Positions 31,352 through 41,649 of a stretch of DNA of 64,000 nt are shown here, in pieces. The translations under genes were made by a program, and so were the position numbers. The stretch covers positions 806,001-870,000 of the forward strand of contig NZ_CP073105.1 of NCBI RefSeq assembly GCF_018138085.1, written 5' to 3'. Within the stretch, counting starts at the first letter, position 1; every line of letters starts with the position of its first letter. The notes beneath the pieces were generated by a model that saw only the letters and a list, made by a program, of their open reading frames with translations, was not told the origin of the DNA and ran no database searches. The DNA comes from Stutzerimonas stutzeri. GTDB taxonomy: Bacteria > Pseudomonadota > Gammaproteobacteria > Pseudomonadales > Pseudomonadaceae.

Positions 31352-31446
31352 GGGTAATGCTCCGCAATGGTTGGGCCTCCATAGAGCCTAGACCCGCGCC
31401 GCGGCGTGCAGGAGGAATACCGCCGCCCGCCATGCAAAAGCTGCAC

Positions 31447-32391
31447 TCAGCGATTGCGCGCCGAGCCGCCCCAGGGTTTGGATTCCAGGCTGTTGTGCAC
31501 GGCGGTGGCGGCCTGTGCGGCCTGGCCGATGGCGACGCTGATCTGCTTCAGCCCCAGGGTCACGTCACCGATCGCATAGAGGCCGCGCACCGAGGTCTGC
31601 AAATGATCGTCCACCGGCACGCCACCGCATTCGTCGCAGGGTACGCCTAGCTGAGCCGCCAGGTCGGAGCGAAAGCGCGCCCCGAGATTGGGGTAGATGA
31701 TGTCGAAGTGGTGCCGGTCGCCGCCGCAGGTCAGCAGCTCGATACCGGTGTCGCACGGGTGCAGCGATTCGACCCGGTCACTGATGACCTGGATGCCGTA
31801 GTGCTCGGCCAGGGCAATAGCCTGGTCGCAGGCGTCCGGCTCGCCGTGCACCACCACCGTCACGCGGTCGCTGAAGGTGCGCAGGAACACCGCGTGGCCG
31901 ATGGCGTTTTCCGCTTCGCCATACACCGCGACGTTGTCGCCATCGACCTCGTAACCGTCGCAGATGGCGCACAGGCGCACCTTGCCCTCACCGATCGCCT
32001 GTTCGACATCCGGCATGTCCGGCAGGGTGTCTTCGATGCCGGTGGCGAGGATGATGCGACGGGCTACACAGGTTCGCTCGCCATAGCGGACGCTGAATCC
32101 GTCGGCATGGGGCTCGATCCATTCCACCCGGCCGTGCTCGAGCCGGGCGCCATAGCCGCTGGCCTGCTCGCGCAACCGGACCAGCAGATCGTTGCCGTTT
32201 ATCCCCGGCGGGAAGCCCGGATAATTGCGCGAACGCGGTATCCACGAGGCACGGCTGCAGCCGGCGTCCACCACCAGGCAACTGCGATGGAAGCGGCCGA
32301 GGTACAGCGCCGCGGTCAGGCCGGCTGGGCCGCCGCCGACGATCAGGCAGTCGACCGGGTTGGAATCGGGATTGGGCGAAGGTGCGTTCAT
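31447..32391 (-). CDS. Thioredoxin-reductase-like FAD/NAD(P)-dependent oxidoreductase
   Basis: 314 residues from the ATG at 32391; an upstream in-frame TTG at 32403 adds four residues. The FAD-binding motif VGGGPAGLTAALYLGRF is near residue 18, the redox-like CAICDG motif (CxxC) near 140, and the second nucleotide-binding region follows (VAVYGEAENAIGHAVFL). The last part has LYAIGDVTLGLKQISVAIGQ. The NADPH motif is GEAENA in place of the usual GGGNSA, and the dithiol matches TrxR-type proteins. It may act on an unknown disulfide or as a flavin reductase; its partner is not evident. Confidence 0.82.
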   Translation of the reverse strand: MNAPSPNPDSNPVDCLIVGGGPAGLTAALYLGRFHRSCLVVDAGCSRASWIPRSRNYPGFPPGINGNDLLVRLREQASGYGARLEHGRVEWIEPHADGFSVRYGERTCVARRIILATGIEDTLPDMPDVEQAIGEGKVRLCAICDGYEVDGDNVAVYGEAENAIGHAVFLRTFSDRVTVVVHGEPDACDQAIALAEHYGIQVISDRVESLHPCDTGIELLTCGGDRHHFDIIYPNLGARFRSDLAAQLGVPCDECGGVPVDDHLQTSVRGLYAIGDVTLGLKQISVAIGQAAQAATAVHNSLESKPWGGSARNR

Positions 32392-33745
<1,354 letters not shown>

Positions 33746-34153
33746 TTTCAAGTGTCTCCCCTCGCCGGCGATCCCGCTTGGTGAGGGGATCGCCACGCGC
33801 GCCGACTTCTCCTTCCGCCACGCCCGCATCCATCCAGCGTCCTGCTGCTCGCTACGGGCTTCCGGCTTTCTTGCTTCCTGTCCCTTCCTTCCTGCGTCGG
33901 CGGCGTCGCCGAGCTGCGGCATTTCCGTGGCGCCAGGCGATCAGCGCCGTTACCTGATCAGGTAGGGCGACGGCAAGCCCTGCGACTGGCAAATGACGGT
34001 TCTGAGATGGTCGATGCCGGTCTCGGTCGCTAGGCGTTAGTTCCATGACTGCTAGCATTTTCGAACAGGTGTAATCGACCTGTGCAGCAAAGGGCGTGCG
34101 CGTCCCTGCGCTCGTGTTTCGAACGTGCCAACCAAGAATAAGGAGAACAGCAG
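33746..34153. other. 408-bp intergenic region upstream of the BCCT gene
   Basis: No gene recognised. A GC-rich imperfect hairpin directly after the dctP stop (CCCCTCGCC with GGTGAGGGG, ~33759-33788) may act as a terminator. The CA-motif listed separately lies at its right end. Confidence 0.4.
34134..34141 (+). promoter_or_regulatory. CA-motif overlapping the BCCT ribosome binding site
   Basis: AAGAATAA fits AANAANAA and runs into GGAG, 12 nt upstream of the GTG start at 34154. Confidence 0.45.
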
Positions 34154-35794
34154 GTGGCGACTAACCCTGGAAAGAACGCGGCCTCGGCCGTGGAGAGTAT
34201 TCCCGCCCCGACCGGGGCGGCCAACCTGATCGATACCGATTACGTCATCGGTCAGGACAACATCACACGCAAGTTTTTCGATGTGCACGGCAAGGTGTTC
34301 ATCATCTCTGCGCTGACCATCGTGCTCTTCGTGGTCGTTACGCTGGCTCTGCGCGCCGATGTCGAGCCGATGTTCACCGCGCTTCGCGACTGGCTGACCA
34401 GCAAGCTGGCCTGGTTCTTCATCGGCTCGGCGAATATTTTCGTCCTGCTGTGCCTGGGTTTGATCGTTTCGCCGCTGGGCCGGGTGCGCCTGGGTGGCAG
34501 GGAGGCGACCCCGGACTATTCCTATACGGGCTGGTTCTCCATGCTATTCGCCGCCGGCATGGGCATCGGTCTGATGTTCTACGGCGTGGCCGAGCCCATG
34601 TCACATTTCTCCACGGCGCTGGGGGGGACCGCGGTAGAAAATGGCGTGCGTACCGACTGGGCTCCGCTGGGCGCCGCTGCGGGTGATGCCAAGGCCGCCG
34701 CCAGCCTGAGCATGGCCGCCACGATCTTCCACTGGGGCCTGCATCCCTGGGCGGTCTACGCGATCGTGGCCTTGGCGCTGGCGTTGTTCTCCTTCAACAA
34801 AGGCCTGCCGCTGAGCATCCGCTCGATCTTCTATCCGCTGCTGGGCGAGCGGGTCTGGGGCTGGCCTGGGCATATCGTCGACATCCTCGCCGTGTTCGCG
34901 ACGCTGTTCGGTCTGGCGACCTCGTTGGGCCTGGGCGCCCAGCAAGCGGCCGCGGGTCTCGAATTCCTGTTCGGCATGCCCAATACCGACACCAGCAAGG
35001 TGCTCCTGGTGATCGGTATCACGGTGATCGCGCTGATGTCGGTGCTGGCGGGCCTGGACAAGGGGGTCAAGCGCTTGTCCGAGTTCAACATGGTGCTGGC
35101 GCTGCTGTTGTTGCTGTTTATCATCATCGCCGGACCGACCCTGGCCATCGTCACTGGTTTCTTCAGCAACCTCGGCAGTTACCTGGCCTACCTGCCGGCG
35201 CTGTCCAACCCGATCGGGCGTGCCGATGTGAACTTCAGCCAGGGCTGGACCGCGTTCTATTGGGCGTGGTGGATCAGCTGGTCGCCCTTCGTCGGCATGT
35301 TCATCGCTCGCGTCAGCCGCGGCCGTACCGTGCGTGAATTTCTGACTGCGGTATTGCTGGTCCCTTCGCTGGTCTCGGTGCTGTGGATGACCGCATTCGG
35401 TGGCACCGCCCTGGGCCAGTTCGTCACGGACGGGTTCACCGGGGTGCAGGATGCCGCGCTGGAGTTGAAGCTGTTCGCCATGCTCGGCCAGTTGCCATGG
35501 ACCGAGATCAGCTCCTTCGTAGGCATCCTGCTGGTGGTGGTGTTCTTCGTCACCTCTTCTGACTCCGGGTCGCTGGTCATCGACACCATCACCGCTGGTG
35601 GCAAGGTCAACGCGCCGGTGCCTCAGCGGGCGTTCTGGGCCATTCTTCAGGGCGCTGTGGCCATTTCCCTGCTGCTCGGCGGTGGCCTGGTTGCGTTGCA
35701 GGCCATGGCCGTGTCGACGGGGCTGCCATTCACCGTCGTGCTGCTGGTGGGGTGTGTGGCCATCGTCAAGGGTTTGATGAGTGAGCCGCGCTAG
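34154..35794 (+). CDS. BCCT family transporter (choline/betaine/carnitine type)
   Basis: 546 residues with 12 hydrophobic segments. The GTG start at 34154 is supported by AAGGAGAACAG 6 nt upstream. Family motifs are FAAGMGIGLMFYGVAEPMSH and the signature FYWAWWISWSPFVGMFIARV. The long C-terminal cytosolic tail of BetT-type osmosensing carriers is missing, since the chain ends soon after the last helix (FTVVLLVGCVAIVKGLMSEP). The substrate is a quaternary amine or related zwitterion. It may feed catabolism more than osmoprotection, as suggested by the Crc-type leader; that is inference. Confidence 0.9.
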   Translation: MATNPGKNAASAVESIPAPTGAANLIDTDYVIGQDNITRKFFDVHGKVFIISALTIVLFVVVTLALRADVEPMFTALRDWLTSKLAWFFIGSANIFVLLCLGLIVSPLGRVRLGGREATPDYSYTGWFSMLFAAGMGIGLMFYGVAEPMSHFSTALGGTAVENGVRTDWAPLGAAAGDAKAAASLSMAATIFHWGLHPWAVYAIVALALALFSFNKGLPLSIRSIFYPLLGERVWGWPGHIVDILAVFATLFGLATSLGLGAQQAAAGLEFLFGMPNTDTSKVLLVIGITVIALMSVLAGLDKGVKRLSEFNMVLALLLLLFIIIAGPTLAIVTGFFSNLGSYLAYLPALSNPIGRADVNFSQGWTAFYWAWWISWSPFVGMFIARVSRGRTVREFLTAVLLVPSLVSVLWMTAFGGTALGQFVTDGFTGVQDAALELKLFAMLGQLPWTEISSFVGILLVVVFFVTSSDSGSLVIDTITAGGKVNAPVPQRAFWAILQGAVAISLLLGGGLVALQAMAVSTGLPFTVVLLVGCVAIVKGLMSEPR

Positions 35795-35808
35795 GTAGCG
35801 CGTTACCC

Positions 35809-35882
35809 GTTGCACGCCGCGCAGGCGTGCAACCGGGGTGTCGATTCAAACGAAAGCGCGGCCCTGATGGTCGCGCTTTTTT
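35809..35882 (+). terminator. Terminator region after the BCCT gene
   Basis: Two hairpins: GTTGCACGCC with GGCGTGCAAC (35809-35833), then AAAGCGCG with CGCGCTTTTTT (35853-35882). The second works in both directions and lies at the end of the convergent exonuclease gene. Confidence 0.8.
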
Positions 35883-36603
35883 AGTTCCAGAGTTCGCCAA
35901 CCGGCGTCGAGGGTGGGTAATGCGTGGCCGCCTGTGCCTGCAACAGCTCGGCGGTGGCCACGGCATCGGTCAGCGCATGGTGTGCCTGGTACAGCGGCAA
36001 ACCGTAGCGCAGGCGGCTGTCGGCCAGGCGGATCGATACCGGCCGCTGCTTGTTCAGCAGGTGGCGCAGCCAGCCGTGGCGGCGCCGACGCGGATGCAGG
36101 CGGGCTTCCAGCTGCATGGTGTCGATCACGGGGAATTGCAGCCCCTCGCCCAGCAGGTGGCGCATCGCCTGGTCGAGAAACCCCCGCTCGATGTTGCGGT
36201 AATGCACCACCATGATCTTGCCGGCCATCATGGTGAGCAGCTCGTCGAGCACGGTGGCCAGTCTTGGCGCGTCGCTGACGTCCGAGTGGGTGATGTGGTG
36301 AAAGGTGACCGACTGGCTGCTCAACTCGCAGACGGGTTTGACCACCCAGTAGCTGGACTCGCGGCAGCGGATGCGGCGCACGTCGAAGGGCACCAGGCCG
36401 AGGCTGACGATCGAATCGCGTTGGCTGTCCAGGCCGGTGGTTTCGACGTCCAGGGCCAGCAGCGGCGCCTGATCCAGCGGCGTATCGGCACTCACCGTGC
36501 CGGCCTGATAGAAGCGCGCCAGGCGTGGGTCGCGGGCCGTCTGCGCGAGTTCGGCGAACAGGCTGGGCCAATCGGGGGCTGGCGTGCGTCCGTTACGCTT
36601 CAT
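35881..36603 (-). CDS. DnaQ-like 3'-5' exonuclease
   Basis: 240 residues. The exonuclease I motif is ALDVETTGLDSQRDSIVSLG near residue 50, and exonuclease III HHALTDAVATAELLQAQ lies near the C-terminus. Family members trim DNA or RNA ends; as a detached domain it is not the polymerase III epsilon subunit (no clamp-binding tail seen). It overlaps the CBS/DUF294 gene by 4 nt (ATGA), so the pair is cotranscribed and probably translationally coupled. The same gene pair occurs next to acetate genes in other pseudomonads; here they border a BCCT gene. Confidence 0.85.
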   Translation of the reverse strand: MKRNGRTPAPDWPSLFAELAQTARDPRLARFYQAGTVSADTPLDQAPLLALDVETTGLDSQRDSIVSLGLVPFDVRRIRCRESSYWVVKPVCELSSQSVTFHHITHSDVSDAPRLATVLDELLTMMAGKIMVVHYRNIERGFLDQAMRHLLGEGLQFPVIDTMQLEARLHPRRRRHGWLRHLLNKQRPVSIRLADSRLRYGLPLYQAHHALTDAVATAELLQAQAATHYPPSTPVGELWN

Positions 36604-38492
36604 AGCGGGCGGCTCTGAACCTGGCCAGGGTAGCGAAAGCGCAGGAACTGCTGCGCGTTGCTCAGTACCTGGAAGGCCGACTTGAGATTGTGCCGCTCGT
36701 TGGCGGAGACCTTTTCCGGCTCGATGTAGTTGTCCGGTTCGCGACCTTCCAGCAAGTCCATGGCCTGGTGGCGAATGCGTACGATCGAGAGGAATTCCAG
36801 GGCATTGCGCAACTGGGTGATGGCGTCCTCGGTCAGCAGCTTGGTGGCGGCGATCGCATCCAGGCGCTCCAGTGAATTCTGCGCCTTGGAGCCACAGGCC
36901 AGGGCATGCACGCGAATCAGGTCGGTAAGCGGTGCGGTGCCGCGGCCCTTGAGGTTGATGATGTTGTTCTGCTGACCGTCCTTTTCCATCACGAAGGTAC
37001 GGAAGAAGCCCAGCGGAGGCGTGCGGTTGAGCGCGTTGCGGGCCATGCTGGCGAGAAACAGCGGGTTGCTGCTGGCCTTCTGTGCGATCAGGTCCTTGAG
37101 ATTCTCGACCAGTCCGGCTTCCCCGTAGGCGCTGCTGAGGTCGAAGAAGATGGAGCTGTTGAGCAGGGTTTCCGGGTTCGGCTGCTCGATCCATTGGGTG
37201 AAATAGCTTCTCCATACCCGCAATGGCTGGCGCCACCGGGGGTTGCTGGCCATGATTCCGCCTTTGCAATAGCTGTAGCCACAGGCGGCCAGGCCGTCGC
37301 TGACGAAGCTCGCCAGTTGCAGGAAGTACTCGTCGTGGATGCGCGGATCGAAGCGGTTGTCGATCACCAGGGCGTTGTCCTGGTCGGTGACGATCAGCTG
37401 TTCATCGCGTGCCATCGACCCCAGAACCATGTAGCAGTAGGGCACCGGCGGCGGTCCGAGCCGTTGCTCGGCCAGCTCCAGCAGGCGATGGGTCAGGCTG
37501 CGGCCGATGCCCGACATGGCGCTGCCGATCATATGCGCCGTGGCCTCTTCGTTGACCATGCGCAGGAAGGTCGCGCGCAGGTCCGGCAGCAGGGCTTGCA
37601 GCTCGGCCACCGATTGCTTGTTGAAGATGCTGTTGACCAGGTACAGGCTGCTCTGCGACTCGTACTTGATGATGTCCGACAGGTTGATCACGCCGACCGG
37701 GCGCTGGCGATGCATGACCGGCAAATGGTGGATGTTGTGACGCAGCATGCTCAGCATGGCCTCGAACACCGAATCGTCCGCCTGGATGGTGATCGGGTTG
37801 GGTGACATCACCCGGTCGACCGGCGTATCCAGCGGCAGGCCTTCGGCCAATACCCGCGTGCGCAGGTCGCGGTCGGTGGTGATGCCGGTCATGACCTGAA
37901 TGCCGGATGCCTCGGCCGCGTTCGGCGGCGGGCCGAGAATCACCAGCGAGGAGACGCCATGCTCGGTCATCACCTGAGCGGCCTGTTGCACGCTGGTGCC
38001 CAGCGGCACGCTGACGGTGCGCCGGGTGACCAGCTTGCGCACCTTGATCTTCATCAGCTCGCTGGCCTTGCCCTGGGGTTCCTCCACCTTCAGGCGCGAC
38101 TGGCCCTCGGCCTCGACGAAGTCGGCGAAGGCATCATTGGCCTCGCACAATTGTTCGAACAGCTGGCCGGGAATGAAATAGATCAGGCTGTCTTCGATCG
38201 CCCGTGCCGGTAGGCGCACCTTGTGGCCGCGCAGCAGGCCGAACTGGCCGAACACCTCGCCCTCGGACAGCCGGTTGTACAGCTCACCGTTACGTCGGTA
38301 TATCTCCACCGCGCCGCTGCGGATGTAGTGCAGGTCCTCGATCGGTTCGCCATAGCGGAGGATGTCGCTGCCGGCCTTGAAATAGCCGACCTCGACCTGT
38401 CGGGCGATTTCGTCGAGGGTGTCGTCCGGCAGCCCGTCGAAGGGGGCGAAGCGACTCAGATGGTCGCGTATTTCGAGCAGTTCGACCTGCAT
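36600..38492 (-). CDS. Cyclic-nucleotide-binding/CBS/DUF294 putative nucleotidyltransferase protein
   Basis: 630 residues. An N-terminal cyclic-nucleotide-binding-like domain spans about 10-130 (GSDILRYGEPIEDLHYIRSG, GEVFGQFGLLRG). Two CBS domains lie at about 165-310. A DUF294 nucleotidyltransferase-like domain follows (YMVLGSMARDEQLIVTDQDN, the GS-x10-D-x-D pattern near 415), then a helical substrate domain. It resembles GlnD-type sensory nucleotidyltransferases, but its target is unknown. It is coupled to the downstream exonuclease. The ATG at 38492 gives the MQVELLEIRDHL start; the upstream frame is not conserved in character. Confidence 0.87.
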   Translation of the reverse strand: MQVELLEIRDHLSRFAPFDGLPDDTLDEIARQVEVGYFKAGSDILRYGEPIEDLHYIRSGAVEIYRRNGELYNRLSEGEVFGQFGLLRGHKVRLPARAIEDSLIYFIPGQLFEQLCEANDAFADFVEAEGQSRLKVEEPQGKASELMKIKVRKLVTRRTVSVPLGTSVQQAAQVMTEHGVSSLVILGPPPNAAEASGIQVMTGITTDRDLRTRVLAEGLPLDTPVDRVMSPNPITIQADDSVFEAMLSMLRHNIHHLPVMHRQRPVGVINLSDIIKYESQSSLYLVNSIFNKQSVAELQALLPDLRATFLRMVNEEATAHMIGSAMSGIGRSLTHRLLELAEQRLGPPPVPYCYMVLGSMARDEQLIVTDQDNALVIDNRFDPRIHDEYFLQLASFVSDGLAACGYSYCKGGIMASNPRWRQPLRVWRSYFTQWIEQPNPETLLNSSIFFDLSSAYGEAGLVENLKDLIAQKASSNPLFLASMARNALNRTPPLGFFRTFVMEKDGQQNNIINLKGRGTAPLTDLIRVHALACGSKAQNSLERLDAIAATKLLTEDAITQLRNALEFLSIVRIRHQAMDLLEGREPDNYIEPEKVSANERHNLKSAFQVLSNAQQFLRFRYPGQVQSRPL

Positions 38493-38647
38493 TCGGGCCT
38501 CCTGACGGCACTCTGTCGGCGCATTGAACCATAGCTGCCGCACCCGGCGTCGGCACGCAGTGAAGCGCGTCGCTGGCAGGCAGTCGCGTGTCGTTCGCTG
38601 CATCGACAGCCGCTACCGCGCGGGCAATCATGCGCGCGCTCGAAACC

Positions 38648-39049
38648 TCAGGCCATCCGTTCGCCGGCATAGCAGGTCGGTGAGCTGGGCTCGCCGCGCC
38701 GCTCCAGTTCATCTTCCAGCCACTGGGCCAGGATCCGTGCGTTGTTCTGTTGTTCGTCACGGGCCGCGTAGACCAGCGTCAGCGGCCCCCGGCTCGCAAC
38801 GTCCAGCAGTGGCCACCAGTGTTCCGGGTGGCCCGCCAGCTCCCGCCGGTAGCTGTCCCGAAAAGCCTCGAAGGTCGTTTCCCCGGTCTTGAAGGCGCGC
38901 CGCAGCTCGGTCGAGGGCGCGAGCTCCTTGCGCCAGTCGTCCAGCGCCAGGGCGTCCTTGCGCAGGTTGCGCGGCCAGAGCCGATCGACCAGCACACGGT
39001 AACCGTCGCCGGGTCCCGCAGGCTCGTAGGCGCGTTTGCAACGGATCAT
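38648..39049 (-). CDS. DUF488 family protein
   Basis: 133 residues. The family pattern is clear: RVLVDRLWPRNLRKDALALD, WRKELAPSTELRRAF, and LTLVYAARDEQQNNARILAQ. It is a small cytosolic protein of unknown function. It lies 155 bp upstream of the CBS/DUF294 gene on the same strand, so cotranscription is possible. Confidence 0.85.
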   Translation of the reverse strand: MIRCKRAYEPAGPGDGYRVLVDRLWPRNLRKDALALDDWRKELAPSTELRRAFKTGETTFEAFRDSYRRELAGHPEHWWPLLDVASRGPLTLVYAARDEQQNNARILAQWLEDELERRGEPSSPTCYAGERMA

Positions 39050-39244
39050 CGGTCGAGCTCCATTGCAGGTGAGCTATCGTCGAGGGTTTGGGTAAAAAAT
39101 ACTCGTTGCAAGGTTATAAATACCTTTTAGGTGAGGGTAATAAATACTATTTCTCGCTTAATTCTTTGATAAATAAAGGATTTAAAAGCGGCACGCTTCG
39201 TGATTGCGATCAAGGAAACGACACAACATCCGAAGGAGCATCGC
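39050..39244. other. AT-rich intergenic region
   Basis: Much lower GC than the surroundings (for example TTATAAATACCTTTT and AATAAATACTATTT between 39112 and 39160). It holds promoter-like sequence for the glycine-zipper gene and the FNR-type box at 39200. No gene seen. Confidence 0.5.
39200..39213 (+). promoter_or_regulatory. FNR/Anr-type box upstream of the glycine-zipper gene
   Basis: GTGATTGCGATCAA matches TTGATNNNNATCAA at 9 of 10 conserved positions. It ends 31 nt upstream of the ATG at 39245, inside AT-rich sequence. Confidence 0.45.
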
Positions 39245-39598
39245 ATGAAGAATCTAGTCGCTATGGTTAGCTGCGCAACCCTGCTGGCCAGCTCGCTGGC
39301 GGGGGCCGACGAGGTGGTATCGGCGCGTACGGACCGCGTCGTCGGAGGCGGTTTCGGTGGACTCAGCGGGTTCATGCTGGGTGCGGCGGCAGGTGGGCCT
39401 ATTGGCGCCCTGGTGGGCGGTGGTCTGGGCTATTTCGCCGGGCAGGGCGTCCAGCAGGCGACTGGCCTCGATCAAACGCTCTATGTCGTCCAGGCCGAGG
39501 ACGGTACCCGCGCCAGGGTGCGTAGCTCGGACGGCGGTTTCGCCGCGGGGCAGCAGGTGCGGCGTGACGGCGCCAACCTGAGCGCGCAGACTCGCTGA
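39245..39598 (+). CDS. Glycine-zipper exported protein
   Basis: 117 residues. Signal peptide (LVAMVSCATLLASSLAGADE) followed by a glycine-zipper membrane segment, roughly residues 35-75 (GGGFGGLSGFMLGAAAGGPI then GALVGGGLGYFAGQ), and a short hydrophilic C-terminus. Such proteins associate with the envelope; the function is unknown. The preceding Cys is not in a clear lipobox. It has a strong AAGGAGCATCGC ribosome binding site and an FNR-type box nearby. Confidence 0.75.
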   Translation: MKNLVAMVSCATLLASSLAGADEVVSARTDRVVGGGFGGLSGFMLGAAAGGPIGALVGGGLGYFAGQGVQQATGLDQTLYVVQAEDGTRARVRSSDGGFAAGQQVRRDGANLSAQTR

Positions 39599-39655
39599 GC
39601 AGGGTTGCCGGCAGCTTGCCAGGCTGGCCGGCATCGATTAACGAAGGAGCGGCTG

Positions 39656-40096
39656 ATGAGCTATTCCCTGGTCCACACCATCCATCTGTTGGCGGCCATC
39701 TTCTTCATCGGGACGTTATTCGTCGAGGTGGCGGTGCTCGGTCGCGTTCGCCAGCAGATCGAGCCGTCGCTGATGCAGACGGTGGACAAGGCCATCGGTG
39801 CCCGCCTGCGAGTGGTGCTGCACGGGGTGGTGCTGTTCGTCTATGGCGCTGGCATCGGCCTGGCCTGGTATCACCGCCATTCGCTGGCTGACCCTTTCTC
39901 CAGCAGTTTCGCGACGCTGCTGTCGCTGAAGATCCTGCTGGCAATCGGCGTGTTTTTCAGCTTCGGCCTGGTCGCCCTGTTGCTGCGCAGCGGGCGCATG
40001 ACGCCGGCGCGCTATCGGCGCATCCATTGGGCGATCTTCGCCCAGATGATCGGCATCGTGTTGCTGGCCAAGGGCATGTTCTACCTGCACTGGTAG
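39656..40096 (+). CDS. CopD-like integral membrane protein
   Basis: 146 residues with four hydrophobic segments: SLVHTIHLLAAIFFIGTLFV, VVLHGVVLFVYGAGIGLAWY, LKILLAIGVFFSFGLVALLL and AIFAQMIGIVLLAKGMFYLH. The His in the first helix and the small size fit the CopD/DUF2269-type group of membrane proteins, linked in some cases to copper or heme. It lies 57 bp after the glycine-zipper gene in the same direction. The function is unproven. Confidence 0.7.
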   Translation: MSYSLVHTIHLLAAIFFIGTLFVEVAVLGRVRQQIEPSLMQTVDKAIGARLRVVLHGVVLFVYGAGIGLAWYHRHSLADPFSSSFATLLSLKILLAIGVFFSFGLVALLLRSGRMTPARYRRIHWAIFAQMIGIVLLAKGMFYLHW

Positions 40097-40319
40097 TCGG
40101 GGCCGAGGACCCGGCGGACCTCGCGCCGCTAACCTCCGTCCTGCCTGCCAGGTGCGTCTCTACTGCATCGACACCTGGGCGACGATGACTTCGGTCAATC
40201 CTTGTGCGCTATGGATCGACGTGATTGAAGGCAGATTCAGCCGCTTGAGGCTCGTTCTTTTTCGGCTGCACCGCGTCTATGGTGCCCCATCCAGACCCGC
40301 CAGATCACCGAGGTATCCG

Positions 40320-41576
40320 ATGCATTTCGCCTACAGCCCACGTGTCGAAGCGCTGCGCCAACAGCTGCGCGCCTTCATGGACGAGTACATCGTGCCGCGG
40401 GTCGGCGCGTGGCAAATGGAGGTCGCCGCCGGGGCCTACCCGGTGTCGTTCATGGAGGATCTGAAGGCGCTGGCGCGCTCGGAGGGTTTGTGGAACCTGT
40501 TCCTGCCCTCGCTGGGCAAGGACGAACCGGGCATGGGGCTGAGCAACCTCGAATACGCGCCGCTGGCGGAGATCATGGGCCGCGTGCATTGGGCCTCCGA
40601 GGTGTTCAACTGCAATGCGCCGGACACCGGCAACATGGAGCTGCTGCACCTGTTCGCCACGCCGGCGCAGCGCGAGCGCTGGCTCAAGCCGTTGCTCGAA
40701 GGCGAGATCCGTTCGGCCTTCGCCATGACCGAGCCGGACGTGCCGTCCTCCGATGCCACCAACATCCAGACGTTGATCCGCCGCGACGGCGACGACTACG
40801 TGATCAACGGCCGCAAATGGTTCATCACCAACGCCTCGCACCCCCACTGCAAGCTGCTGATCGTGATGGGCAAGACCGACCCGGACGCCGACACCCACCG
40901 GCAACAGAGCATGATCCTGGTGCCCTTCGACACGCCGGGCGTTGAGCGGGTGCGCAATATTCCGGTGATGAACCACCTCGCGCCGGAAGGCCATTGCGAG
41001 CTGCTGCTGCGTGACGTGCGGGTACCGGTTGGCAATCTGCTGGGCGAGGAGGGCGACGGCTTCATGATGGCCCAGGCACGGCTCGGACCAGGGCGCATCC
41101 ACCACTGCATGCGTTCGATCGGCATGGCCGAGTTGGCTCTGGAGCTGATGGTCGAGCGCTGCCAGGAGCGCAAGGCGTTCGGCAAATACTTGCAGCAGTA
41201 TTCGAACATCAGCGACTGGATCGCCGAGTCGCGTATCGAAATCGAACAGGCGCGCCTGCTGGTGCTCAAGGCCGCCTGGATGATCGACGAAGTCGGCGCC
41301 AAGGCGGCGCGCAAGGAAATCGCCATGATCAAGGCGCTGGTACCGCGCATGCAGACCGTCGTGGTCGACCGTGCCATGCAGGTCTACGGCGCCATGGGCC
41401 TGACGCCCGATACACCGCTGGCCGACATGTGGACCGGCGGCCGCGCCCTGCGCTTCGCCGACGGCCCGGACCAGGTGCATCTGCGCAGCATCGCCAAGAT
41501 GGAAATCAAGGCCAGCGAGGCCCATCGCGGTGCAACCGCCCCCTACCTGACACCCTCGAGTCGTTGTCGCGTTTGA
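40320..41576 (+). CDS. Acyl-CoA dehydrogenase family protein (ACAD10/11-like)
   Basis: 418 residues. FAD-dependent oxidation of an acyl-CoA to the enoyl-CoA. Motifs are FAMTEPDVPSSDATNIQT near residue 138 (FAD/substrate loop), GRKWFITNASHPHCKLLIVM, GPGRIHHCMRSIGMAELALE and QVYGAMGLTPDTPLADMW near the C-terminus. The catalytic glutamate would be in the late GGRALRFADGPDQVHL region, as in the long-chain ACAD10/11 subgroup. The ATG at 40320 follows GAGGTATCCG; the longer frame begins in non-coding sequence. No beta-oxidation partners lie next to it. Confidence 0.87.
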   Translation: MHFAYSPRVEALRQQLRAFMDEYIVPRVGAWQMEVAAGAYPVSFMEDLKALARSEGLWNLFLPSLGKDEPGMGLSNLEYAPLAEIMGRVHWASEVFNCNAPDTGNMELLHLFATPAQRERWLKPLLEGEIRSAFAMTEPDVPSSDATNIQTLIRRDGDDYVINGRKWFITNASHPHCKLLIVMGKTDPDADTHRQQSMILVPFDTPGVERVRNIPVMNHLAPEGHCELLLRDVRVPVGNLLGEEGDGFMMAQARLGPGRIHHCMRSIGMAELALELMVERCQERKAFGKYLQQYSNISDWIAESRIEIEQARLLVLKAAWMIDEVGAKAARKEIAMIKALVPRMQTVVVDRAMQVYGAMGLTPDTPLADMWTGGRALRFADGPDQVHLRSIAKMEIKASEAHRGATAPYLTPSSRCRV

Positions 41577-41649
41577 GGTGGGCTTAAGGGCTGCAGGCTG
41601 CAGGCTTCAGGTTTGGAGCCTGCAGTTTTGGTAAGGAGGCCCGCCCTCG

